A stretch of DNA of 64,000 nucleotides, from contig NZ_CP040710.1 in the NCBI RefSeq assembly GCF_005943945.1, forward strand, positions 2,491,001-2,555,000. Direction: 5' to 3'. A program made the position numbers and the translations under genes. How positions within the stretch are numbered: the first letter of the stretch is position 1; every line of letters begins with the position of its first letter. The notes under the pieces are model-generated. The model was not told where the DNA came from, did no database searches, and worked only from the letters and a program-made list of their open reading frames with translations. Source of the DNA: Aggregatimonas sangjinii (lineage in GTDB: Bacteria > Bacteroidota > Bacteroidia > Flavobacteriales > Flavobacteriaceae). Below, one piece after another: positions 27,574 through 35,559 of this stretch.

Positions 27574-28584
27574 TTAAGAACTGATGTACTTCTCCGGAGC
27601 ATTCTCAAAGCTAACCTTACAACCATCGCAGCAGAAATAGACTTTTTCGCCTTGGTACTCCACGATATGCTTAGGGTTCTTTTTGGATACCGGTACATTA
27701 CATACCGGATTGATGTAATAATCTTCGGCAAATTTATCCGCTGCAGGGGCTGTGCCAGACATTTCCGTTGTGGATGTTTTGTCCTGCTCGGAAGTACGGT
27801 GGGCCGCCTTCCCATTTCGAAAATGGTCGACGACCTCGGCCAAAATACTGATGGCGACCTCGCTGGCCAATTTAGCGTTGATATCCAACCCAACGGGACT
27901 TCGCAATTGGGAAACCCGCGCTTCCGAAATACCGGCATCAGTCAGATATTTTTTGATGTCCTCGGATTTTTTCAAACTGGCCACAAAGCCCACGTAGGTT
28001 ACAGAGGTCTCCAATGCCTTCTTTACGGAAAGTTCGTCATCTTCACCCTGTGTGGTGACGATGATATAAGTATTGTTCAGGTTTTTGAAAGTGCTGAAAT
28101 CAACGTTTTCGGCAACATTATCGGCCGTTGGGAACATTTGTACATCGGCATCCGTGGCCATTACCGAGACGCGAAAATCTCCTGCAGAAGCCATTTGCAC
28201 CAGTTTACGGGCAATGTTGCTTTTTCCAATGACAATCAATTCAGGCTGTGGGATTACTGGTTCTATCATAACTTCCAAGGTTCCTTTACTTTGACATGAC
28301 ATTACGTACTCTTTAAATGTTGGGGTTTGGCGGGTACCGCCTTCGGGCGAAATGCGTATGCGGCGGTAACGCCTGGTCCTGATGACCTCCAAAGCCTCCT
28401 TGATGACAATACCACGTACACAACCTCCTCCAACCCAGCCGATAACTTCTCCTGTTTCCAAGATCAAGGCTTTGTCCCCCACTTTACCGGAACTCGGTGC
28501 AATGCGGTCGACCACTTGGGCAATTGCAAAATTAGCTCCTTTGGCCAAGTGTTTTTCTATCTGTAGCGCGAGTTCGTTAAACAT
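27574..28584 (-). CDS. coxF: XdhC/CoxF-family maturation protein with C-terminal YHS domain
   Basis: A 336-residue protein in three parts. An XdhC_CoxI domain (about residues 5-75: AIAQVVDRIAPSSGKVGDKA, WVGGGCVRG) comes first, then a Rossmann XdhC_C domain (about 110-250: ELIVIGKSNIARKLVQMAS, SPVGLDINAKLASEVAISIL). A YHS domain closes it (about 288-336) with Cys295, Cys318, Cys319 and Cys322 (PVCNVPV, YFCCDGCK). XdhC-like proteins bind molybdenum cofactor and help insert its sulfurated form; CoxF has this place in carbon monoxide dehydrogenase clusters. The YHS addition, a metal-binding type, is not part of the classical CoxF and might handle copper. It overlaps coxE by 8 bases. Confidence 0.85.
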   Translation of the reverse strand: MFNELALQIEKHLAKGANFAIAQVVDRIAPSSGKVGDKALILETGEVIGWVGGGCVRGIVIKEALEVIRTRRYRRIRISPEGGTRQTPTFKEYVMSCQSKGTLEVMIEPVIPQPELIVIGKSNIARKLVQMASAGDFRVSVMATDADVQMFPTADNVAENVDFSTFKNLNNTYIIVTTQGEDDELSVKKALETSVTYVGFVASLKKSEDIKKYLTDAGISEARVSQLRSPVGLDINAKLASEVAISILAEVVDHFRNGKAAHRTSEQDKTSTTEMSGTAPAADKFAEDYYINPVCNVPVSKKNPKHIVEYQGEKVYFCCDGCKVSFENAPEKYISS

Positions 28585-29713
28585 CCATTAACAATTTTTC
28601 CAATTTTAATAAACTATCCAGGTTGTGTGCCGATTCGAAGGCATCTAGATGCGGCATCACATTTACAATTCCTTTCTGAACGGGCTGGTAGCCTTTCATC
28701 CCCTTTAAGGGATTCAGCCATACCAAGGTTTTGCATTTTCGGCGTATCGTACGAACGGCTTCCTTTAAAACCGTAACGTTTCCTGTTTCCAGTCCGTCAC
28801 TCAAAATAACTACGATATGTTTCTGACTTAAAAATTTGCTTCCATAAACGGAGAGAAATTCCGATAGCGATTCCCCTATTTTCGTGCCACTTGACCATGA
28901 ATGTACGTTCTTCCCGATCTGTCTTAGAATTTCTTGCTCATTGTTTTGGCGGAGCATTGGCGTAACGTGTGTCAACTCCGTACTAAAGGTAAAGAACTCC
29001 AGACTTTTAAAATATTTCTTTAACACCATCACATAGCGCAGGAGGTAATAACTATAGGTATCCATAGACCCGCTCACATCCAGAATAAAGACCACCTTAC
29101 GCTTTTCCTTGCGTTTGCGTTTATAAGAGAGGTCCAATAACAACCCACCTTTTGCGATGCCGTGTCGAATCGTATTCCGAATATCGATACTGCCCTTGTT
29201 CGCGTTTTCCAACCGTCGCTTAAAACGCATACTCATTTGATGAAAGAGTTCTTCGGCCAGTTCTTCCAATTTCTCTTTATCGGTAACATTTACCTTTGAG
29301 AAATCGGTCATTCGAAGGCGTATGCTTTCATTGGCCCCGACCATCTCTTTGGCCTCCTCCTCTTTCACCTGTTTTTTAGGTACTTTGAACTCCGTTCCCA
29401 AAAAAATAACCGTGGCCGTCTCCTTTTCTTTCTTCAGTTGTTTGATCTGTTTCTTGCGCTGCTCCAATTTCTCTTCGTAGTAGCGACTCCAAAAACGATC
29501 GAACATTTCATCAAAACGATCAGCATGTTCCTTGCGCTTGCAATAAATTGATTTTAAACTATATTGAAACAGTTTACGGTCCAATGCCCAACCGCGCGCG
29601 GCAACCTCAAAAGCATCATGCGTTTCTTGAGGACCCAAGACAAACTGCCGCTCACGACAATACATAGTAAAATCTATCAGGCGTTCTTTGAAAGTTTTGG
29701 TGACGGCTTGCAC
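28577..29713 (-). CDS. coxE: VWA domain protein CoxE
   Basis: A 378-residue protein with a helical, Lys-rich N-terminal half and a von Willebrand factor A domain. The MIDAS motif is DVSGSM (residues 212-217), followed by a SSGTKIGESL loop and ILSDGLETGN. CoxE works with the AAA+ protein CoxD in maturation of the bimetallic active site of carbon monoxide dehydrogenase. The order MoxR-type ATPase then VWA protein is preserved here. A heptanucleotide repeat lies 14 bases upstream of the start codon. Confidence 0.9.
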   Translation of the reverse strand: MQAVTKTFKERLIDFTMYCRERQFVLGPQETHDAFEVAARGWALDRKLFQYSLKSIYCKRKEHADRFDEMFDRFWSRYYEEKLEQRKKQIKQLKKEKETATVIFLGTEFKVPKKQVKEEEAKEMVGANESIRLRMTDFSKVNVTDKEKLEELAEELFHQMSMRFKRRLENANKGSIDIRNTIRHGIAKGGLLLDLSYKRKRKEKRKVVFILDVSGSMDTYSYYLLRYVMVLKKYFKSLEFFTFSTELTHVTPMLRQNNEQEILRQIGKNVHSWSSGTKIGESLSEFLSVYGSKFLSQKHIVVILSDGLETGNVTVLKEAVRTIRRKCKTLVWLNPLKGMKGYQPVQKGIVNVMPHLDAFESAHNLDSLLKLEKLLMDV

Positions 29714-29726
29714 AGGGAGTTATGTT

Positions 29727-29772
29727 TGTGTTTGGTGTTTTGTGTTTTGTGTTTTGTGTTTTGTGTTTTGTG
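29727..29772. repeat. heptanucleotide tandem repeat (TGTGTTT, 6.5 copies) at the coxE leader
   Basis: Six and a half copies of TGTGTTT, one with a single change, end 14 bases upstream of the coxE start. On the mRNA it reads as an A/C-rich tract (AAACACA units). Its length could vary by slippage and would change the leader of coxE. Confidence 0.9.
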
Positions 29773-29916
29773 ATAAATAAATTTTGATTTGGAACTTTCT
29801 TAAATAGGTCAACTTCTCTTAATTAAAGTGTATCTATTCGACTGACTTTTCAAAACAATCAATAAAGACATGAGGGAAGATATTTTGCAATATTCCCTCT
29901 CCATAGCGCTATCAAA

Positions 29917-30789
29917 TCATCCTATGGGATACAGAAACTCCTGTACGGATTTGTTACGTACAAATTCCACGTCATCTTTATGTTTGAGCACGCTACCTAT
30001 AGTCGTTTTTACAATCTCATCAGTGATATTCGTTTGATTCATGAGCAACAAAGTTTTTGCCCAGTCCAAGGATTCTGCGATACCGGGTGGCTTATGCAAG
30101 CTGGACTTGCGCAAGTTGTGAATAAAGGTAACGACCTGTGTCGCCAATTCCTCATCGATATTCGGGAGTTTTTTTGCAATAATATCAATCTCACCAGCTT
30201 TGGACGGGAAGTCTACCCAATGGTATAAGCACCGTCGACGTAGCGCATCGCTCAATTCACGTGTTCGATTGGAGGTTAAAATGACCAAGGGCTTTGATTT
30301 CGCCGAGATGGTTCCTAATTCGGGAATACTGATTTGAAAGTCGGACAACAGTTCTAACAAATAGGCCTCAAACTCCTCATCGGCACGATCGATTTCATCG
30401 ATGAGCAAAACCACGGGTTTGTCAGCACTTATCGATTGCAACAAGGGGCGTTGCAATACGTAGTCCATTCCGAAAATTTGGTTTTGCAGGGCCAGTTTAT
30501 CGGTCTCCTGTTCAAAGAGTTTGATATGAAGGAGTTGTTTTTGGTAGTTCCATTCGTAGATGGTCGTACTTACATCGAGTCCTTCATAACACTGCAATCT
30601 AATAAGGTCCGTACCCAAATGTTCCGCCAAGGTTTTGGCCAACATGGTCTTACCCACCCCTGGATTCCCCTCCAACAATAAAGGCTTTTCCAAATTTTTC
30701 AATAAAAAAACGGAAGTCGCCAGTTCTTCGTTCAAGATATAATCATGCTCATAAAAATCCTGTATAAGCGTTTCGATTTCTTTATTCAA
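29917..30789 (-). CDS. coxD: MoxR-family AAA+ ATPase CoxD
   Basis: A 290-residue MoxR-type ATPase. Walker A GNPGVGKT (residues 41-48), Walker B VVLLIDEIDRADEEFE (126-141), sensor 1 (VILTSNRTRELSDALRRRC) and the arginine finger are visible. In Oligotropha carboxidovorans CoxD is required to build the [CuSMoO2] site of carbon monoxide dehydrogenase. Position between coxG and coxE supports the same role here. Gap to coxE is about 200 bases and contains the heptamer repeat. Confidence 0.92.
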   Translation of the reverse strand: MNKEIETLIQDFYEHDYILNEELATSVFLLKNLEKPLLLEGNPGVGKTMLAKTLAEHLGTDLIRLQCYEGLDVSTTIYEWNYQKQLLHIKLFEQETDKLALQNQIFGMDYVLQRPLLQSISADKPVVLLIDEIDRADEEFEAYLLELLSDFQISIPELGTISAKSKPLVILTSNRTRELSDALRRRCLYHWVDFPSKAGEIDIIAKKLPNIDEELATQVVTFIHNLRKSSLHKPPGIAESLDWAKTLLLMNQTNITDEIVKTTIGSVLKHKDDVEFVRNKSVQEFLYPIG

Positions 30790-30863
30790 TGCATTCGTTT
30801 TTAAGTACTACAAAAGCTATGCCCGGGGGTGCATAGCTTCTTGATTATAGATTACGGGTTCCG

Positions 30864-31337
30864 TTAAACCGCAGCCTCTTCGGCCGCAGCTAATTTTTTC
30901 GAAAAATTGGAAACAAACTGCTTGAACAGTTGATTCGATACCGTAGTAATCAAGCGCGACCCGAACTGCGCGATTTTTCCATTAACGGTAACATCCATAA
31001 TAGCATCCAACTTTACGCCACCTTCATCGCGCTCGGTTAGGTTGATCGTCATCATCATTTCTGCATTCCCATTCCCTTTGGAATCTACACCGTCCCCAGT
31101 AAGAATGATTTTTCGATTTTCCTTATCAATTTCCTTATAGAAAATATCGGCATCGTACTTCACACCCATGGGGCCGAATTTCATACCAACCTTTCCTTTG
31201 TAGTGGTTCTCCCCCACTTTCTCATCGACCGATACTCCCGGTACGCAATCCATGATTTTTTCAGGATCGATTAAATGTTCCCATACCAAATCAGTGCCTT
31301 GGGGCACTTCGAATGATTTATCCAATTGTGTTTTCAT
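30864..31337 (-). CDS. coxG: CoxG-like SRPBCC protein
   Basis: A 157-residue protein of the carbon monoxide dehydrogenase subunit G family (SRPBCC fold). It begins LDKSFEVPQGTDLVWEHLID, has CVPGVSVDEKVGENHYKG and KVGMKFGPMGVKYDA, and ends without the hydrophobic C-terminal anchor described for some CoxG proteins. CoxG is thought to link the enzyme to the membrane or to a quinone pool. Placed between coxL and coxD, separated from coxL by a 271-base gap with a half palindromic element. Confidence 0.9.
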   Translation of the reverse strand: MKTQLDKSFEVPQGTDLVWEHLIDPEKIMDCVPGVSVDEKVGENHYKGKVGMKFGPMGVKYDADIFYKEIDKENRKIILTGDGVDSKGNGNAEMMMTINLTERDEGGVKLDAIMDVTVNGKIAQFGSRLITTVSNQLFKQFVSNFSKKLAAAEEAAV

Positions 31338-31470
31338 GATTAAGCAATTTTAATGTCAGTCCCACGCTTGTGCTGAACTCGTTTCAGTAAAGGAGGGAAT
31401 CTGTTTTAATTATATGCTGCGCTTTGTTAAAGGGTTGCGCTTCTATTTTATCTAAGATGTTTGAACTAAG

Positions 31471-31558
31471 GCTTGGGCTTTCAAACCTGTCTGCCGGCAA
31501 GCCCTCCGTCCAACAAGTTAGTCACCTCCCTTCATCTTAAGGGAGGAGCCTTAAACCT
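31471..31558. repeat. half copy of palindromic element inside the cox gene cluster
   Basis: GCTTGGGCTTTCAAACCTGT followed by CTGCCGGCAAG and CCTCCCTTCATCTTAAGGGA resembles the right arm of the elements at 26462 and 27115. It sits in the gap between coxL and coxG; transcribed on the minus strand it can form the CCTCCCTT/AAGGGAGG hairpin. Confidence 0.65.
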
Positions 31559-31608
31559 TTTACTTTTTTGGAACCTAATAGTTCTTTATTTTTTATTTCG
31601 TATTTCAC

Positions 31609-33975
31609 CTAAGCCTTCGCTTTGGACTCTTGAATCGCCTCCCAGACCTTATCCGGGGTAATCGGAATATCCAAATGTTTGATACCCAACGGATATAAGG
31701 CATCAATAATGGCATTGGCAATGGCAGGTGGTGCACCTACTGTCGGGGATTCCGCAACACCTTTGGCACCAAGGGGATGATGCGGTGATGGTGTGATGGT
31801 ATGCCCCGTTTCCCAATGTGGGGACTCGACCGCGGTGGGCACCAAATAATCCATCAGCGTTCCGTTCAGGACATTTCCTTCGTCGTCATATACAATACCC
31901 TCGTACATTGCGGGAGCGATACCTTGTGTTAGTCCACCGTGTACCTGCCCTTCTACAATCATCGGGTTGATAATGTTGCCACAATCGTCAATCGCCACGA
32001 AGCGCTTGACATCGATCGCCCCGGTTTCTTCCTCTACCTCAACAACGCAAATGTATGCGCCGTTAGGAAAGGTTAAATTCGGCGGGTCGTAATAATGCGT
32101 CGCCTCAAAGCCCGGCTCCATTCCCGGTGGTATGTTGGTATAGGCTGCAAAAGCGACCTCTTGAATGGTCTTCGATTTTTCCGGAGCTCCCTTAACAAAG
32201 TATTTCCCCACTTCCCATTCGATATCATCTTCGCTCACCTCCAAGAGATGTGCAGCGATTTTCTTGCCCTTATCCTTTAATTTTCTGGCCGCAATAGCAG
32301 CCGCAGCGCCTGCAGTGGGCGTACTTCTACTGGCATAGGTACCTAGGCCGTAAGGGGCAGTATCGGTATCCCCTTCATCGATTTCAATATCGGTATAAGG
32401 AATTCCGAGTTCCTCGGCCAGAATTTGCGCATAAGTGGTTTCGTGTCCTTGTCCTTGCGACTTCGTGCCAAAACGTGCCAACGCTTTTCCCGTAGGATGC
32501 ACGCGAATTTCGGCACTATCGAACATGGCGATGCCCAAAATATCGAAGTCTTTGGAGGGGCCAGCGCCTACGACTTCCGTAAAGGTGCAAATACCGATAC
32601 CCATCAACTTTCCTTGGGCACGCTTTTCGGCCTGTTCTTTTTTATAATCGTCGTAGCCGATCATTTCCATGGCTTTTTCCAAGGTGGCTTTGTAATCCCC
32701 ACTATCATAACTCCATCCTAAGGGAGAGGCATAAGGGAATTGTTCTTTCTTGATAAAATTTTCAAAACGCAACTGCGCAGGATCTTTACCAATTTCCGCG
32801 GCAAGTTTGTCAACCATGCGCTCGATGGCATGTACGGCCTCGGTAACCCGGAAAGAACAGCGATACGCCACGCCTCCCGGTGCTTTGTTGGTATAGACCG
32901 CATCCAACTCGGCAAAGGCATGCTCGTAATCGTAGGAACCGGTGCAAATCGAAAACATTCCTGTCGGATATTTAGAAGGGTTGGCCGAAGAATCGGTATA
33001 CCCGTGATCAGCTAAGGTAGATACCTTAAACGCTTGGATTTTTCCATCTTTTGTCGCCGCCAATTCACAGTCCATGTGATAATCCCTAGCAAAGCCGTTT
33101 ATGAGATTTTCGGATCGGTCCTCGATCCATTTTACCGGCTTTCCAATAAGGAAGGAAGCGGCGATGGCAACTACATAGCCCGGATAGACGGGTACCTTCC
33201 CACCGAATCCGCCCCCGATGTCCGGAGCGATAATTCGAATCTTTTCTTCCGATAATCCAACATGACCGGCAACCAGGGCTAAAATCGTACGAATGGCATG
33301 CGGTGCCTGAGAGGTCAGATAAATCAACATTTTCTCGGTATCCTTATCATAAGAAGCCACGATACCGCAGGTTTCAATCGAAGCCACGTGAATTCTGGGC
33401 AAGTGAATCCGTTCTTTTACCACAACATCCGCGGCAGCGATTGCAGCATCCGTTTTCTCCCGTTCACCTCGCTCCCAATGGTAAATGTGGTTGTCTTTTT
33501 GTCCTTCCTTATCCGGACGCAACAAAGGGGCATCTTCCTCTAAGGCTTTGTACGGATTTACAATGGCCTTCATAGGTTCGTATTGCACGTCTACCGCTTC
33601 GGCACCATCCACGGCGATGTATCGGTCCGTCGCAATAACGGCGCAAACTTCCTGAGATTGGTGCATGACGGTATCGGTCGGTAAGACCATTTGTGAATCG
33701 GAAAGCAGTGTAGGCATCCAATGCAAATTATATTGTGCCAAATCTTCGCCGGTGATAACCGCTAAAACACCAGGTATGGCCAATGCCTTTTCTTTATCGA
33801 TACTTTTGATTTTTGCATAGGCATACGGACTTCGCACCATTACCATACTTAACATGCCCGGTAATTTTACGTCATCGGTATATTTGCCTTTGCCGTGCAA
33901 AAATCGTGCGTCTTCCTTTCGTTTTACAGAGTGACCCATTCCGCCTACCTCTGGTGATGTTTTACATGAGAACAT
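31609..33975 (-). CDS. coxL: aerobic carbon monoxide dehydrogenase large subunit, form I
   Basis: A 788-residue molybdenum hydroxylase. AYRCSFR (residues 370-376) is the form I signature: Cys373 corresponds to Cys388 of Oligotropha CoxL, which ligates copper in the Mo-S-Cu site. The form II loop would read AYRGAGR. GGGFGGK (254-260) is the cofactor contact and Glu742 in GVAESP is the active-site glutamate. It should oxidise CO with water to CO2 and pass electrons to the Fe-S subunit CoxS. coxS precedes it by 17 bases and coxM precedes that, so the three structural genes are cotranscribed. The N-terminal MFSCKTSPEVGG is slightly extended; a start at Met13 is also possible. Confidence 0.96.
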   Translation of the reverse strand: MFSCKTSPEVGGMGHSVKRKEDARFLHGKGKYTDDVKLPGMLSMVMVRSPYAYAKIKSIDKEKALAIPGVLAVITGEDLAQYNLHWMPTLLSDSQMVLPTDTVMHQSQEVCAVIATDRYIAVDGAEAVDVQYEPMKAIVNPYKALEEDAPLLRPDKEGQKDNHIYHWERGEREKTDAAIAAADVVVKERIHLPRIHVASIETCGIVASYDKDTEKMLIYLTSQAPHAIRTILALVAGHVGLSEEKIRIIAPDIGGGFGGKVPVYPGYVVAIAASFLIGKPVKWIEDRSENLINGFARDYHMDCELAATKDGKIQAFKVSTLADHGYTDSSANPSKYPTGMFSICTGSYDYEHAFAELDAVYTNKAPGGVAYRCSFRVTEAVHAIERMVDKLAAEIGKDPAQLRFENFIKKEQFPYASPLGWSYDSGDYKATLEKAMEMIGYDDYKKEQAEKRAQGKLMGIGICTFTEVVGAGPSKDFDILGIAMFDSAEIRVHPTGKALARFGTKSQGQGHETTYAQILAEELGIPYTDIEIDEGDTDTAPYGLGTYASRSTPTAGAAAAIAARKLKDKGKKIAAHLLEVSEDDIEWEVGKYFVKGAPEKSKTIQEVAFAAYTNIPPGMEPGFEATHYYDPPNLTFPNGAYICVVEVEEETGAIDVKRFVAIDDCGNIINPMIVEGQVHGGLTQGIAPAMYEGIVYDDEGNVLNGTLMDYLVPTAVESPHWETGHTITPSPHHPLGAKGVAESPTVGAPPAIANAIIDALYPLGIKHLDIPITPDKVWEAIQESKAKA

Positions 33976-33992
33976 AGTTTCTTTTTTAGAGG

Positions 33993-34484
33993 TTAGACTG
34001 TGGCTTCTTTTTCTTTAGACATTTCTTCAGCGGCCTGCTGAACGGATTTTACAATATTATTATAGCCTGTACAGCGACATAGATTTCCGGAAATGCCCCA
34101 TCGAATTTCCTCTTCGGTCGGGTTCGGGTTGGTCTCCAACAGATCTATAGAACGCATGATCATTCCCGGGGTACAAAAACCGCAATGGAGTCCGTGTTGA
34201 TCATGAAACGCTTTTTGGAGAGGATGATTGGTGCCATCAGCGGCAATACCCTCTATGGTCGTAATATTCGCCCCGTCTGCCCTTACTGCCAAATACGTAC
34301 AGGATTTTACCGATTTGCCATCGATCAAAATCGTACAGGCACCGCAGCTCGACGTATCGCATCCGATATGGGTACCGGTCATGTCTAAATTCTCACGAAT
34401 AAAATGTACCAAGAGCAAGCGTGAGTCAACCTCGGCGCTTACCGACTCTCCATTAATCGTCATTGTTATATTGTGTTTTGCCAT
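33993..34484 (-). CDS. coxS: carbon monoxide dehydrogenase small subunit (2Fe-2S)
   Basis: A 163-residue protein with two [2Fe-2S] clusters. The plant-type cluster uses Cys42, Cys47, Cys50 and Cys62 ([16 protein letters not shown]). The second uses Cys101, Cys104, Cys135 and Cys137 ([18 protein letters not shown]). It relays electrons from the molybdenum site to the FAD subunit. Length and cysteine spacing match CoxS. Located between coxM and coxL, as in known cox operons. Confidence 0.97.
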   Translation of the reverse strand: MAKHNITMTINGESVSAEVDSRLLLVHFIRENLDMTGTHIGCDTSSCGACTILIDGKSVKSCTYLAVRADGANITTIEGIAADGTNHPLQKAFHDQHGLHCGFCTPGMIMRSIDLLETNPNPTEEEIRWGISGNLCRCTGYNNIVKSVQQAAEEMSKEKEATV

Positions 34485-34495
34485 TGTGGTATTTT

Positions 34496-35365
34496 TTAGT
34501 TTCGTGCTCTTTCCAAAGCCTTGTTCAACATTCGTTTTGTAATCGTATTCACTATCGACCTTTTGTAGGCTTCAGAACCTCTTAAATCCGATTCCGGTTC
34601 ACAATCCTCACTGGCTATTTGACCTACTTGTGCAATAAGTGCATCGGTTACCTTATGACCCCTCAAGACCTCTTCGCCCCTTTCCAATCGCATGGGTACG
34701 GCACTCACATTGGTTAGACCGATTCCGATTTCCTGACACACCCCATCTCCATCAAGTTCTATATGTACGGCGACTCCTGCCGTGGCATAATCGCCGACCT
34801 TTCTTTCTACCTTATGGTACGCCCCTCCACTATTCGCTTTTGCTTTCGGAATCTGAATCTCCGTTAAGATATCGCCAGGCTCTAAAGCCGTCATGTAGAA
34901 GCCATGAAAAAAATCATCGATAGGAATAGCTTTTTCGCCATCTACGCCTTCTGCTATTATGGTAGCACGCAGGGCCAACATCAACGCCGGTTGATCGTTT
35001 GCCGCATCGCCGTGGGCAATATTGCCCCCGATCGTTCCAAAATTCCGTACAGCGGGATCTGCGGTCAACCATACGGCATCACCAAAAATCGGATAGTTCG
35101 ATTTCAGTAGCGGATCATGTTCTATTTCCGATTGCGTAGTCATGGCCCCGATTTTAAGGATATCGCCATCTTCCTTAATATATGAGAGCCCTTCTATTTT
35201 ACTGATGTCAATGATATGCTCGGGAGTGGCGAATCGCAATTTCATCATCGGCAACAGGCTATGGCCACCGGACATGTATTTCGCTTCGTCACCGAGCTCT
35301 TGCGACAAAGCAATCGCCTCTTCTAACGAGGTGGCCTTGTGATAGTCAAAATTAGCTGGAATCAT
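34496..35365 (-). CDS. coxM: carbon monoxide dehydrogenase medium subunit (FAD-binding)
   Basis: A 289-residue flavoprotein of the xanthine dehydrogenase medium-subunit family. The FAD loops are SGGHS (residues 32-36) and TIGGN (111-115), the usual pair in CoxM, with the C-terminal CO_deh_flav_C domain (about 175-280). It accepts electrons from CoxS and delivers them to the respiratory chain. It is the first gene of the cox operon. The upstream gap of about 190 bases to the divergent cysteine desulfurase holds the probable promoter. Confidence 0.96.
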   Translation of the reverse strand: MIPANFDYHKATSLEEAIALSQELGDEAKYMSGGHSLLPMMKLRFATPEHIIDISKIEGLSYIKEDGDILKIGAMTTQSEIEHDPLLKSNYPIFGDAVWLTADPAVRNFGTIGGNIAHGDAANDQPALMLALRATIIAEGVDGEKAIPIDDFFHGFYMTALEPGDILTEIQIPKAKANSGGAYHKVERKVGDYATAGVAVHIELDGDGVCQEIGIGLTNVSAVPMRLERGEEVLRGHKVTDALIAQVGQIASEDCEPESDLRGSEAYKRSIVNTITKRMLNKALERARN

Positions 35366-35426
35366 AAGTTTTATGGTATTAAATTATGAGGTAACCATTA
35401 AATATATCTTATTTTATTCTATGTGA

Positions 35427-35452
35427 CAAAATATTGTGCTTTTGTTTAACAA
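35427..35452 (-). promoter_or_regulatory. possible cox operon promoter
   Basis: The minus strand has TTG near 35452 and TATTTTG at 35433-35427, about 16 bases apart, some 60 bases upstream of the coxM start. This deviates by one base from TAnnTTTG and the spacing is short, so the assignment is weak. The region is very A/T-rich. Confidence 0.3.
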
Positions 35453-35559
35453 TTTGATAATTCAATGCCTGAATTTACGTGCGGATGGACAAATGGCTTT
35501 CGGGTATATCCGTTTTGAGATAATCCTTACCTTTAATGTTCCACTTAAATTGATAAAAA

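Noticed and set aside
29727-29772. CRISPR-like array
   Set aside because: The repeats are seven bases long with no spacers; this is a simple tandem repeat.
31609-33975. Reading CoxL as xanthine dehydrogenase or form II enzyme
   Set aside because: The AYRCSFR loop and the coxMSL-GDEF context fit form I; xanthine dehydrogenase lacks the Cys in this loop.
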